Positions 36,957 to 47,071 of a DNA stretch of 64,000 bases are shown piece by piece. The translations under genes and the position numbers were made by a program. Position 1 is the stretch's first letter. Each line of letters starts with the position of its first letter. Origin of the DNA: Vitis vinifera (Eukaryota > Streptophyta > Magnoliopsida > Vitales > Vitaceae); assembly GCF_030704535.1 (NCBI RefSeq), contig NC_081810.1, forward strand, positions 806,501 to 870,500. Reading direction: 5' to 3'. Under the pieces are notes generated by a model. The model did no database searches and had not been told where the DNA came from. It worked only from the letters and a program-made list of their open reading frames with translations.

Positions 36957-39754
36957 TCAACAGAAGGCATGTACAGATGAAGAAAGACAAGCACCTTGAA
37001 GCTGCAAAGCATATGGCTGCCATGGATACCAGTGTAGTCCTTGCAGCCACTGACATCATGCCATGGTTGACCGCAGGAATCCCAATTAGAGCAACTGAGA
37101 AGATCTGCAACACCATCTCAAGCACATGGAGACCTTTGTATGAACACTGCATCTGCTGCACTTCACCACATGAGACCAGTACCTGAAACAATAAAATCCA
37201 TGAAAAGCATCAGTTATATGAACTTACACTTACTGTTAGTCGAAGATTTTGATATGTTTGTCTCATCTAAAATGATTCATCACAAGCACAAAAAGCCTGT
37301 GTATGGAGTTTTTTGACATTTTCTTTACCACTTCAAGTGGTTATGGATCTGTGAATCAAAGCTTTATCCATTGTAATGGAAATATTTCACCCGAACAGGG
37401 TATATGGAGAAACTTTCTTGATTCTCAAAGCATTGAAGAAGCTAACTCGAACCTGAAATTCAAGTCGTACCTGTCCATTAACTGCTCTCTGGGAGGAGTT
37501 GGAAGCAGGGCCATGCTGAACTCGGTTCCCCTATCAAGTTGGCCACCGGAGTACTTCCTCAACCATGCTCTGAAGGCAACGGTGTGGGCATCTGACTTTG
37601 TTGGCAAAAAATAAGGCTTGTGCCAATTTGAAGGGCCTAATCTTAAGCTCCTACAGGAAACACACGAGATTCAGGAAAAACAAACTAGATGTAGTATGCT
37701 TTCCAAGTCTACACTGATTTCCAAGAAGACGTGTTAAAGGCAAATAAAACTAGGGATATTGATTACAATTCTGGAAAAGGGGTTACATGATTCCAAGTTT
37801 TCCTTCCCTCTAACTTCTCAGCAATCAAACAAGGCATCAGGCTCCATTTGTTTTCTAGGAAGCTACGATGCCATAAAGCTTATCATGTTACCTAGGCAGA
37901 AAATAACAATACAAACAGACAGGAGTTACCTCTACATGGGGAAGATATAAATCTGAATCTAGAATAAGGTTTTGCCTCATATGAAGCATTCATCGTGGAA
38001 CAATACGATCAGTCCACAATCCAAAGTTTCTTGGAGAAGTCCATATCAATCTGCTATTTCCTGGACTTACTGGAACACAGATGAGAAACAAAAGTGCACT
38101 TTTTGGAGACACATGAGACGACGGTTCTTGAACCAAACAAGTAAAAAGCAAATATTATTCAAATAAAGGACAATTAAAGACAAACCGCGTAATTACTAAC
38201 TAACTAATATGATCAACCTAATGGTTACCTCTTTGGTAAGGCCTGATGACACACATTCATTACTTTAATATGCCAGAAAATCCAAACAAGTATAGTACAC
38301 ACAGGGTGGAATAAATTTGCTCCTGGCAAGCTACCACTCTGCATCAAAACCATCTATGGCTAGTCTCTTCATCTGATCTCAACTGGTGTCCCCCCTTCTC
38401 TATCTGCCTTGGGTGTGAAAGAAAATCATGTGTGAGATAAATGAATCTCTCAATCCCAAGCATCATAGTACAATAACTAAACCTAGGCCTAGTTAGATCT
38501 GCTTATGTCTTTTGCTTGTGGAATTTGCATTATCCCGTAATGTGCATTTGCAACATGAACAGGGTCCATGACATTTTCCATCAGAACTCATACCTGAATG
38601 ACACCGATTTAGTTTACTCAGAAGAATTTAAGATAATTAGTTCATGAAGTATAGGAGTGTTCGGCTAGATAACTGAGTCACTTATGCTTAATAAACATTC
38701 TTTCACATTTCATGACTTCTGCAGGCATTAGAAGGCTTTCTACACCCCCCTACTCTTTTCTCCCCTTGCTGAATAAGTTAAAAACTATATTTCTGTTTGG
38801 AAAAAAGAGGACTATAGAACTTGTGGATAGCTGTATCTCTACATACCCGAATGGAAAATCTCTAGCTCCCTTCGACTTGGTATATGATAGGTCATCCAAT
38901 TCTGGGATGTAAGGAGGCCTTTTATTCATAAGAATATCTTTGAATTGAGGATCGGTGTTTGGCCAAAACCAGACAATTCCATTCTGCACAGCACTTGGAT
39001 AAACAGCTGCACGTGCTTTCTTGAATGTGTGAACCTGCATACTTTGTCAAAAGCTACAATAAGAACTACATGCTGTTAATGTTTTACAAATTCAAAAGAA
39101 AAATCCAATTCATTCCATTCATTGAAACACACTCAAGCATATAGATTCAGATTTTTTGAGGGATTGGATTTGAATCCAGATCAGTATTTTGGAATTGGGA
39201 GAACTACTGGATGTATGCCAGAATTATAACTACTGCAGATGCCAGATTTATTTTTACCGGAGGACCAGATAGGGGTGCCTGCTATTAAAACACCAGCCAT
39301 GGTAGACACACTGCAACCGGCCCCACTGATCAATCCTCCCTTCAGACAATGGAGCCAACCTATGAGCACAAGCATCATCAAACACCTTCCATTCACTTTC
39401 ATTTCTATCCCACCACACAACCACATCAAGACCCATTACCCTCTAGGCATGCGGCTTTCTCTTGTCAAGATCACAGACTGGGCCAACTGGATACCACTGT
39501 GAAAACTAGTCAAATTTCTCTTCTCCATGGTGAGATGGTCTAGGCGACTCCATGGCTTTGCTTGAACTAGCGGAAAATCTGGCCGTGCAAGGCTTTGTTT
39601 TTGAAAATTTTCCACAAATTGATGCAAAAGAAGAATTGCGTAATGGATTAAAGGGAAGATGCAACAAGGGTTTGTCATATGACCTCGAAGGAAATCTAGT
39701 GGTGAGCACTGACAAATGAAATGAAGGAAAAGAGGGAGCTCTAAGAGCTTCCAT
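36957..39754 (-). pseudogene. PTC52-like Rieske oxygenase, copy C (pseudogene)
   Basis: All seven exons can be aligned to copy B at high nucleotide identity, so decay is recent. Exon 1 (about 39254-39754) has in-frame stops at 39506-39508 and 39443-39445, and lacks the segment after GWCFN. Exon 2 (38847-39034) is open. Exon 3 has a one-base deletion near 38587, exon 4 lacks two bases near 38375, and exon 5 has a Trp-to-stop change near 37990. Exons 6 and 7 also carry small indels. The Rieske C/H residues survive as sequence, but no full protein is possible. It forms one array unit with TMP copy c and K3. Confidence 0.92.
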
Positions 39755-41149
39755 GGCCAACTCCTTTACCACTGTTTCTGCAATCACACTCAAAATTCCA
39801 AATGATCATATTACCACATAGTGGGGGTACAATAACAACATTTTCTAGACCACAGAGTATTTGAAAATTAATCTTGGTCATTATAAACAAAAAATTGAGA
39901 TTTTGAGGATTAAGATTTTGAATGCATAATACAGGGGACAACAGTAATTTTCAATCTCTTCCACAAAGTTGAGATGTTAAGATCTACTCAACTGCCTCCA
40001 CAAGACAGAAAAACATAGGGCACCCTTCCAAAAAATGTAAACCAGCAGTGCAAACATAAAAGTGAGTCACAAATTCTGACCTTTGTATTGTCTATTTTTG
40101 AACATCAGACACATTGATTGGTGTCAAGTGGAGGCTAATATGTCACAAAGTAGATATGTTGCTTCATTTTGCTTCTCCTTGATGTCTTCTAAAATTCTTC
40201 TCAACCATATGGCTTGAGAAGTTGCCAATGAAGCTGAAATGTACTCTGCTTCAGCAGAGGATTGAGCCACTGAACCTTGCCTTTTTGAGACCCAAGATAT
40301 AACACCTGAACCAAGGGAAAATAACAAGCATAAAAAATGTTTTCATCAGTCTCTTTCTCCTTAGCACAGCTTGCTTGTTGATTGTTCTTAAATCTGCAAT
40401 CTTTTTGAACATGCCCAAATTTTTTACAATTGAAGCATTGAGGCTTCCCTTAGTTATTTTTACATATATAACCTAAACACAGCATAGACACATTATGTTA
40501 CATAATAATTAGAAATTTCTAGCTAGTTGAAGTCTTTGAGGATGAATCATGGCATTTGCCTGCTGGGGGTTCAGGATCTTTGCAATGGTTTTAGTAAGGT
40601 TTTGGTAAGTATTTGCATTCCACCATCAGAACAGCACCCAAATTTGAAGGAGGTCCCAGTGAGAGTGAGACTCACCTCAAAGTGTCAGCTCAGCCCTGGC
40701 TGAACACCAAAGACACATAATATACCTTGCCATCCTTTCTTGTCTGCATGTATACTGTGACTCAAGGCTCTTCATGTTGAATGAGTTCATTGTTGCCATC
40801 TAACACAAAGACAATTTTTTTAGACTCAGCTCAAATTATTGGCCTCATCAATCTACCTGAAAACTTAAGCTTGTTGAGTATGCGAGTAATAAAACATTGA
40901 CATTCTATAAGATTTCAGAAATCAAAGTCTTATTGACAGTGAAAAGAAAAGATACAGACAGGCTCATCACCAGTATCCAAGGTAAAAGTGATAAAACATT
41001 TTCATTTAAATGTCAAGGTTGCTTACACCTTTGATAAGATTCACACATTGCTGGGGTTAACCCCCAGTCATTCCCCTGCATTGCAGTTAAATGACGGGGC
41101 ATGGAGCTGATACAATAAAAACTCATGCTTCCAAATCAAATTTGGCATT
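39755..41149. other. Array spacer between PTC52 C and kinase remnant K3
   Basis: Counterpart of 24470-25465 and 46019-47071, interrupted by a retroelement fragment at about 40142-40500. No host coding sequence recognised. Confidence 0.7.
40142..40500 (-). mobile_element. Broken Ty1/copia retrotransposon fragment (fossil)
   Basis: The minus strand carries a copia-type RNase H block ([20 protein letters not shown]) and, just upstream of it, a CCHC zinc-knuckle block of the gag type (CFNCKKFGHVQKDC). These parts are normally far apart, so most of the element is absent. The empty site is visible in the paralogous spacers at 24820 and 46405, where GAGGCTAAT continues directly into AATT. The element is clearly broken, and it inserted after the array units were duplicated. 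Confidence 0.85.
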
Positions 41150-41890
41150 CTTCTAGGAAACTTCCACAATCTCAGTTAAGACTCTTTCATCCATCTGGCT
41201 CTCCTGTCTGAAAGGAAAAGCTGATGGAGGCCTATCTACTGAAAGTCTCCCTTCTAATACCTTAACTGCCTCCCCAATGGAAGGTCGTAAGAACGGTTGA
41301 TTTTGCATACACTGCAGAGCTATCCTTGCCACTGTTTTCACTCCTTCCCTCTCCTCGCTGCCCTTCAGTTTTTGTTCTTGATTCATCTTGTCAATTAAGT
41401 GGCGCAGATTGTCCCCACGAACATCTCTCTGGCACGTTACAGTTTGCAGCAGCTTTACTCCAAAAATGTAAATATCTCTCTCTGAGGGAGACTCTGAAGA
41501 AGAAGCTGGCTCCTCCTAGAGTAAGTTCTGACGTCCAAAATCTTTCAACTTAGGGACTAACTTCTCATCAAGTATTCATTCTTGTATTCATCTTGCAGTT
41601 TCCCAAATCCACCATTTTCTTGCACCCAAAACAGCCTGAATCCATCCCATGAGAGCCAGTTCCCCAATTCAAAGAAGCTCATACAGACAACCACAAACAG
41701 GTCCACTAGAGCTGTACCCACATAAGCTTTACAAACCACAAGAACCAAACACACTGCACTGGTTCTCGACTGCCTGCCACCCCACTCACAATGCCTGCAT
41801 CATCCCATGAGAAAATTCTCAAGTTCCCATCAGAATAAATCCTAAGATGCCTCCAAACCAGAGAAGGGTCTTCAAAATCCTTACTTGACT
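41150..41890 (-). pseudogene. SD3-1-like receptor kinase remnant K3
   Basis: Same structure as K1: the C-terminal kinase lobe (KLVPKL through VLTEIVEVS, 41153-41570) is joined to the EGF/PAN start (about 41575-41890) at the same deletion point. Internal stops and frameshifts prevent translation as a receptor. Identity of junctions with K1 shows common descent from one deleted copy. Confidence 0.87.
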
Positions 41891-42360
41891 GTCACAAGGA
41901 TTCAAAGAGCATAGTTTCTCTTCTTTACTTCTCCTTCCTTTTATCTTTATTTTCAGTGTTATGCAATCATTTTGATTGTAGAAACATGAAGATACTAGAA
42001 ATGAGTTCCGCCATATTGTTGCATACCCGCATGGAATATATCTGTTACCCTTTAACCTGGTATATGCTGGGCCATCCAATTCTGGGATGTAGGGAGGCTT
42101 GTTCTTCAAAAGAATGTCTTTGTATTAAAGATTAGTTTTAGGTCAAAACCACACAATGTCATTCTGCACAGTACTTGGATAAACAGCTACACATGCTTCT
42201 TAAATGTGTGAATATGCATATTATAATCAAGTCTGAAAAGAATAGAGAATCTTGAAAGGGGAAAAGAGAAAAGGGCCATACTCAGCAACCATGGAAAAGA
42301 CGAAGGGCAAGAATCTATGACCAACAAAAAAAAAAGGTCGATTTTTGGCGAGTGATTAAA
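41891..42360 (-). pseudogene. PTC52 intron/exon 2 fragment fused to kinase remnant K3
   Basis: It contains part of PTC52 intron 2, exon 2 (about 42025-42215, with lost frame) and intron 1. It stops where exon 1 would begin (about 42360), so it is shorter than its sister at 26191-27062. The kinase-PTC52 junction (ACTTGACTGTCACAAGGA) is the same in both. Confidence 0.82.
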
Positions 42361-42547
42361 GATGCCATCAGACCACTCCATTTATAGGCTTAATGTTTTA
42401 TGTTGTCTAACATATAGAGAATTTGTTGTCATGATCTCGGTAGATGAAATGAGATTGTATAATATTGTCCAAATTTATAAAGAGAATTAATCTAATCTAC
42501 TTTCATAAATGATCTGAATAAGTTCGTATCATTTAACTTCCGAGAAG

Positions 42548-42973
42548 ATGGTAGAACTTGGCAGTCTTTCACAGGCTTTCGTATTTTTACTTGCATTTGT
42601 GGGTGCAGCTGTCATTGCAAAATAGGATTAGGAAAACGAATCTCCATTCACACGATATTATATTGCAATGCGAAGAACATACTTATGTTCTTCGCAGCAT
42701 TTATATATGGTATAGTGACTTCAATTCACCAAAACCTTTAGCATTCGAATCTGGAATCATCTCACTATTTCAGGCAACAGCTTCTTGAGTGGAACTATTA
42801 TTCTGACTTCAATGTTCTTGATCCTAGTTCCACCTTTTGGCTGGCTACCTTTTATCGTTTGGGTGATATTCTTAGTAAAGGTGGCATTCTATCTGCGGAA
42901 TCCATTTTATCACGTTGAGATGCTTATGAATCAAGATGGTGACTGCAACAATATGAAGAGGAAGTCCATTTGA
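42548..42973 (+). pseudogene. TMP-family membrane protein fragment, copy d
   Basis: From an ATG at 42548 the frame reads MVELGSLSQAFVFLLAFVGAAVIAK and then stops. A later frame gives FLSGTIILTSMFLILVPPFGWLPF and ends at 42973, both similar to the intact copy at 34504-34906. Small indels in between break the frame. It lies between the K3 chimera and PTC52 D. Confidence 0.8.
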
Positions 42974-43079
42974 CCCGTTGAAGATCATGTATTATGTAGA
43001 ATAAATTCAAGGAGTTATTTTAGCTCATTATTATGTTTTTCTTTTATTTTCGAAAGCATTGTAACTTCATTGCACTAAA

Positions 43080-46018
43080 AGTTTGAAGCTGAAAAGCATA
43101 GGACTGCCATGAATACCAGTGTAGTCCCTGCAGCCACCGACATGACACCATGGTTTATGGCAGGAATCCTGATTAGAGCAATTGAGAAGATCTGCAACAC
43201 CACCTCAAGCACATGAAGACCTTTGTATGCAACAGCTGCTGCAGTTCACCACATGAGACCACTACCTGAAACAATATAATCCATTTAAAGCATTAGTTAT
43301 ATGACCTGATACTTACTGGTAGTGGACGGTTTTGATACCACTGTCTCGTCTAAAAAGATTCATCCCAAGCAAGAAAAGCTTGTGTATGGAGTTTTTTTGA
43401 AATTTTCTTTATTTCTTCAATTGGTTATGGATTAGTGAATCAAAGCTTTATCCATTGTGATGGAAATATTTTACCCAAAAAAGGTATATAGAGAAACTTT
43501 CTTGATTCTCAGGGCATTGAAGCTAACTCGAACCTAAAATTCAGGTCTACTCCATCAGGTAGCTTAGTTGGTCAGGGCTAACACTGGGACTTATAGTCCC
43601 AATAAGTGGCACATGGTCCTGGATTCGAAACCTATCACTTATGATACCCATAATTTACCCAGTGCTGATTGTTGCGGGACGGTCAGCACCCCAAGGTTTG
43701 GATCCCTATGGAAAGAGTCCTAGAGGCTTGGCCATGGAATCCTTGGTTATCAAAGAAAAAAAAAATTCAAGTCTTGCCTGTCCATTAGCTGCTCTCTGGG
43801 AGGAGTTGGGGGCAGGGCCCTGCTGAGTGCTTCCTCAACCATGCTCTAAAGGCAATGATGTGGGCATCTGACTTTGTTGGCATAAAACAAGCCTTCTGCC
43901 AATTGGAAAGGCCGGCCTTCATAAGCTTATACTCCTACAGGAAACACACGAGAAAACTAGGGATAATAATTCTAGCGAGATTGTTTAGAATAGGTGTCGC
44001 ATGATTCCAAGTGTTCCTTTCCTCTTAACTACTCAGCAATCAAACGAGGCAAGGCATCGGGCTCCATTTGTTTCCTTGGAAGCTATGATGTCATAAAGCT
44101 TATCATGTTACCTAGACAGAAAATAACAATACAAATAGATGGGAGTTACCTCTACATGGGGAAGATATATAGCTGAATCTAGAATAAGGTTTTGCCTCAT
44201 ATGAAGCATCCATCATGGAACCATACAATCAGTCCACGGTCCAAAGTTTCTTGGAGAAGTCCATATCAATCTGCTATTTCCTGGACTTACTGGAACACAG
44301 ATAAGAATCAAAAGTGCTCTGTTTGGAGACACATGAGGCAATGGTTCCTGAACCAAACAAGTTAAAAGCAAATATGATTCAACTAAAGGGCAATTAAAGA
44401 AAAACAGCATAACTTCTAACTAATAAGATCAACCTAATGGTTACCTCTTTGGTAAGGTCTGATGATACAGATCCATTACTTTGATATGCCGGAAAACCCA
44501 AACAAGTATAGCACAAACAGGGAGGAATAAATTTGCTCCTGGCAAGCTCCCGCTCTGCAACAAAACCATCTATGGCTATTCTCATCACACTGATCTCAAT
44601 TGGTGTCCCCCCCTTCTCTATCTGCCTTGGGTGTGAAAGAAAATGTGTGAGATAAATGAATCTCATTCATACTAGGCAACATAGCAAAATAACTAAAACT
44701 AGGCCTAGTTAGATCTGGCTCATCTGTTTGCCTGTGGAATTTGCATTATCCTGTAATGTGCATATGCAAGGTCCATGATATTTTCCATCAGAACCTCGTA
44801 CCTGAATGACACCGTTTTAGTTTACACGAGAGAATTTAAGATAAGTAGTACATGAAGTACAGGAGTGTTCAGGTAGAAAACTTATTTGTCACATTAAAAC
44901 TTATTAGTCACATATGATTAATAATGATTCTTTCATATTTCATGACTTCCACATGCATTAGAAGACTTTCTACACCCCCAACTCCTTTTCTCCCCTTTCT
45001 GGATGAGTTAAAACATGCATTTTCCAGTTTGGAAAAAGAGGACTAGAGAACTTGTAGATAGCTGTATCTCTACATACCTGAATGGAAAATATCTAGCTCC
45101 CATGGACTTGGTATATGAGGGGTCATCCAATTCTGGGATGTAAGGAGGCTTTTTCTTTGTAAGAATATCTTTGAATTGAGAATCAGTGTTTGGCCAAAAC
45201 CAGACAATTCCATTCTGCACAGCACTTGGATAAACAGCTGCACGTGCTTTCTTGAATGTGTGAACCTGCATACTTTGTCAAAAACTACAATAAGAAGTAC
45301 ATGCCATTAATGTTTTACAAATTCCAAAGAAAAATCCAATTCGTTCCATTCATTCAAACACACTCAAGCATATAGATTCAGATTTTTTGAGGGATTGGAT
45401 TTGAATCCAAATCAGTGTTTTGGATTTGGGAGAGCTACTGGATGGATGTATGTCAGAATTATAACTACAACAGATGCCAAATTTATTTTTACCGGAGGAC
45501 CATCTGGGGGAGCCTGAGGAATGAATTTGCAGTCACCAGAGCCATTGAAACACTGCCCATGGTACACACACACTGCAACTGGCCCCACTGATCAATCATC
45601 CCTTCAGACAATGGAGCCAACCCATGAGCACAAGAATCATCAAACACCTTCCATTCACTTTCATTTCTATCCCACCACACAGCTACATCAAAACCCATCA
45701 CTCTCTTGGCATGCGGCTTCCTCTTGTCAAGATCACAGACTGATGCAACTGGATACCACTGAGAAAACCAGTCAAACTTCTCGTCTCCTCCATGAGATGG
45801 TCAAGGTGAGTCCATGGCTTTGCTTGAACTACTGGAAGATATGACTGTGCAAGGCTTTAATTTTGAAAAGTTTAAACAAATTGATGAAAAAGAAGAATTG
45901 GGTTATGGATAAAAGGAAGATGCAACATGGGTTTGTCATATGGCCTCGTAGGAAATCTGGTTGGGAGTATTGACAAATGAAGTGAAGGAAGAGAGGGAGC
46001 TCTAAGAGCTTCCATGTC
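43080..46018 (-). pseudogene. PTC52-like Rieske oxygenase, copy D (pseudogene)
   Basis: Exon order matches copy B. Exon 1 (45492-46018) has frameshifts in the transit-peptide part and a two-base insertion in the CVYHGW region near 45571. Exon 2 (45078-45265) is open. Exon 3 (about 44730-44800) has lost nine bases that include the first histidine of the iron motif. Exon 4 has an extra C near 44608, and exon 6 lacks about a dozen codons near 43825. A SINE sits between exons 6 and 7. Exon 7 (about 43080-43265) lacks its end. It cannot make an active enzyme. Confidence 0.9.
43549..43761 (+). mobile_element. tRNA-derived SINE with poly-A tail
   Basis: It starts with an RNA polymerase III A-box (TAGCTTAGTTGG at about 43560), then a B-box (GGATTCGAAACC at about 43621-43632), and ends in an A-run near 43755. 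Flanking copies of AAAATTCAGGTCT (43536-43548) and AAAATTCAAGTCT (43762-43774) form a 13-base target duplication with one mismatch. It inserted into pseudogene PTC52 D. A related truncated copy lies at 10090-10185. Confidence 0.85.
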
Positions 46019-47071
46019 TAACTCCTGAAACACTGTTTCTGCAATTGCACTCAAAATTCCAAATGATCATCCTACCACATGGTGGGTGTACAGTAACAAC
46101 ATTTTCTAGACCACAGAGTGTTTGAAAATTAATCCCGGTCATTAAAAATCAACAATTGAGATTTTGAGGATTAAGATTTTGAATGCATAATACAGGGGAC
46201 AACAGTAATTTTCAGTCTCTTCCACAAAGTTGAGATGTCAAGATCCACTCAACTGTCTTGTGGAAAGAAAAACACAGAGTCCCCTTCCTAGAAAGTAAAT
46301 CAACAGTGCCAATATAAAAGTGGGTCACAAATCCTGTGGATTTCTATTTCATATTGGTCTGTTTTTGAACATCAGACACATTCATTGGTGTCAAATGAAG
46401 GCTAATAATTTGAAATTTCTAGCTAGTTAAGTCTTCAAGGATGAATCATGGCATTTGCCTGCTGGGGCCTCAGGATCTTTGCAATGGTTTTAGTAAAGTT
46501 CGGCAAGTATTTGCATTCCACCATCAGAATAGCACCCACATTTGAAAGAGGTCCCAGTGAGAGTGAGACTTACCTCAAGTGTCACCTCAGCCCTGGCTGA
46601 ACACCCGAGACACATAATAGACCTTATCATCCTTTCTTGTCTGCATATATACTGTGACTCAAGGCTCAAAATGTTGAATGAGTTCATCATTGCCATCTTA
46701 ACACAATGACATTTTTCTTACACTCAGCTCAAATTATTGGCCTCATCAATCTACCTGGAAACTTAAGCTAGTTGAGCATGCGAGTAATAAAAACATCGAC
46801 AAGCTATAAGATCTCAGAAATCAAAAGTTTATTGACACTGAAAAGGAAAGATACAGACAGGCTCATCAATCAGTTTCCAAGGTAAAAATCATAAAACATT
46901 TTCATTCAAATGTCAAGGTTGCTTACACATTTGATAAGATTCACACATTGCCGGGGTTCAGTCTTGCAAAAATTTTGAACCACCAGTCATTCCCCTGCAT
47001 TGCAGTTAAATGAAGGGGCATGGAGCTGATACAATAAGAACTCGTGCTCCCAAATCAAATTTGGCATTCTT
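46019..47071. other. Array spacer and 3' flank of the receptor kinase
   Basis: Counterpart of the spacers at 24470-25465 and 39755-41149. The part near 47071 is probably the 3' untranslated region of the kinase. A minus-strand open frame at 46490-46696 (with CLGCSAR and FKCGCYSDGG) is interrupted in the paralogous spacers, so I do not call it a gene. Confidence 0.6.
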
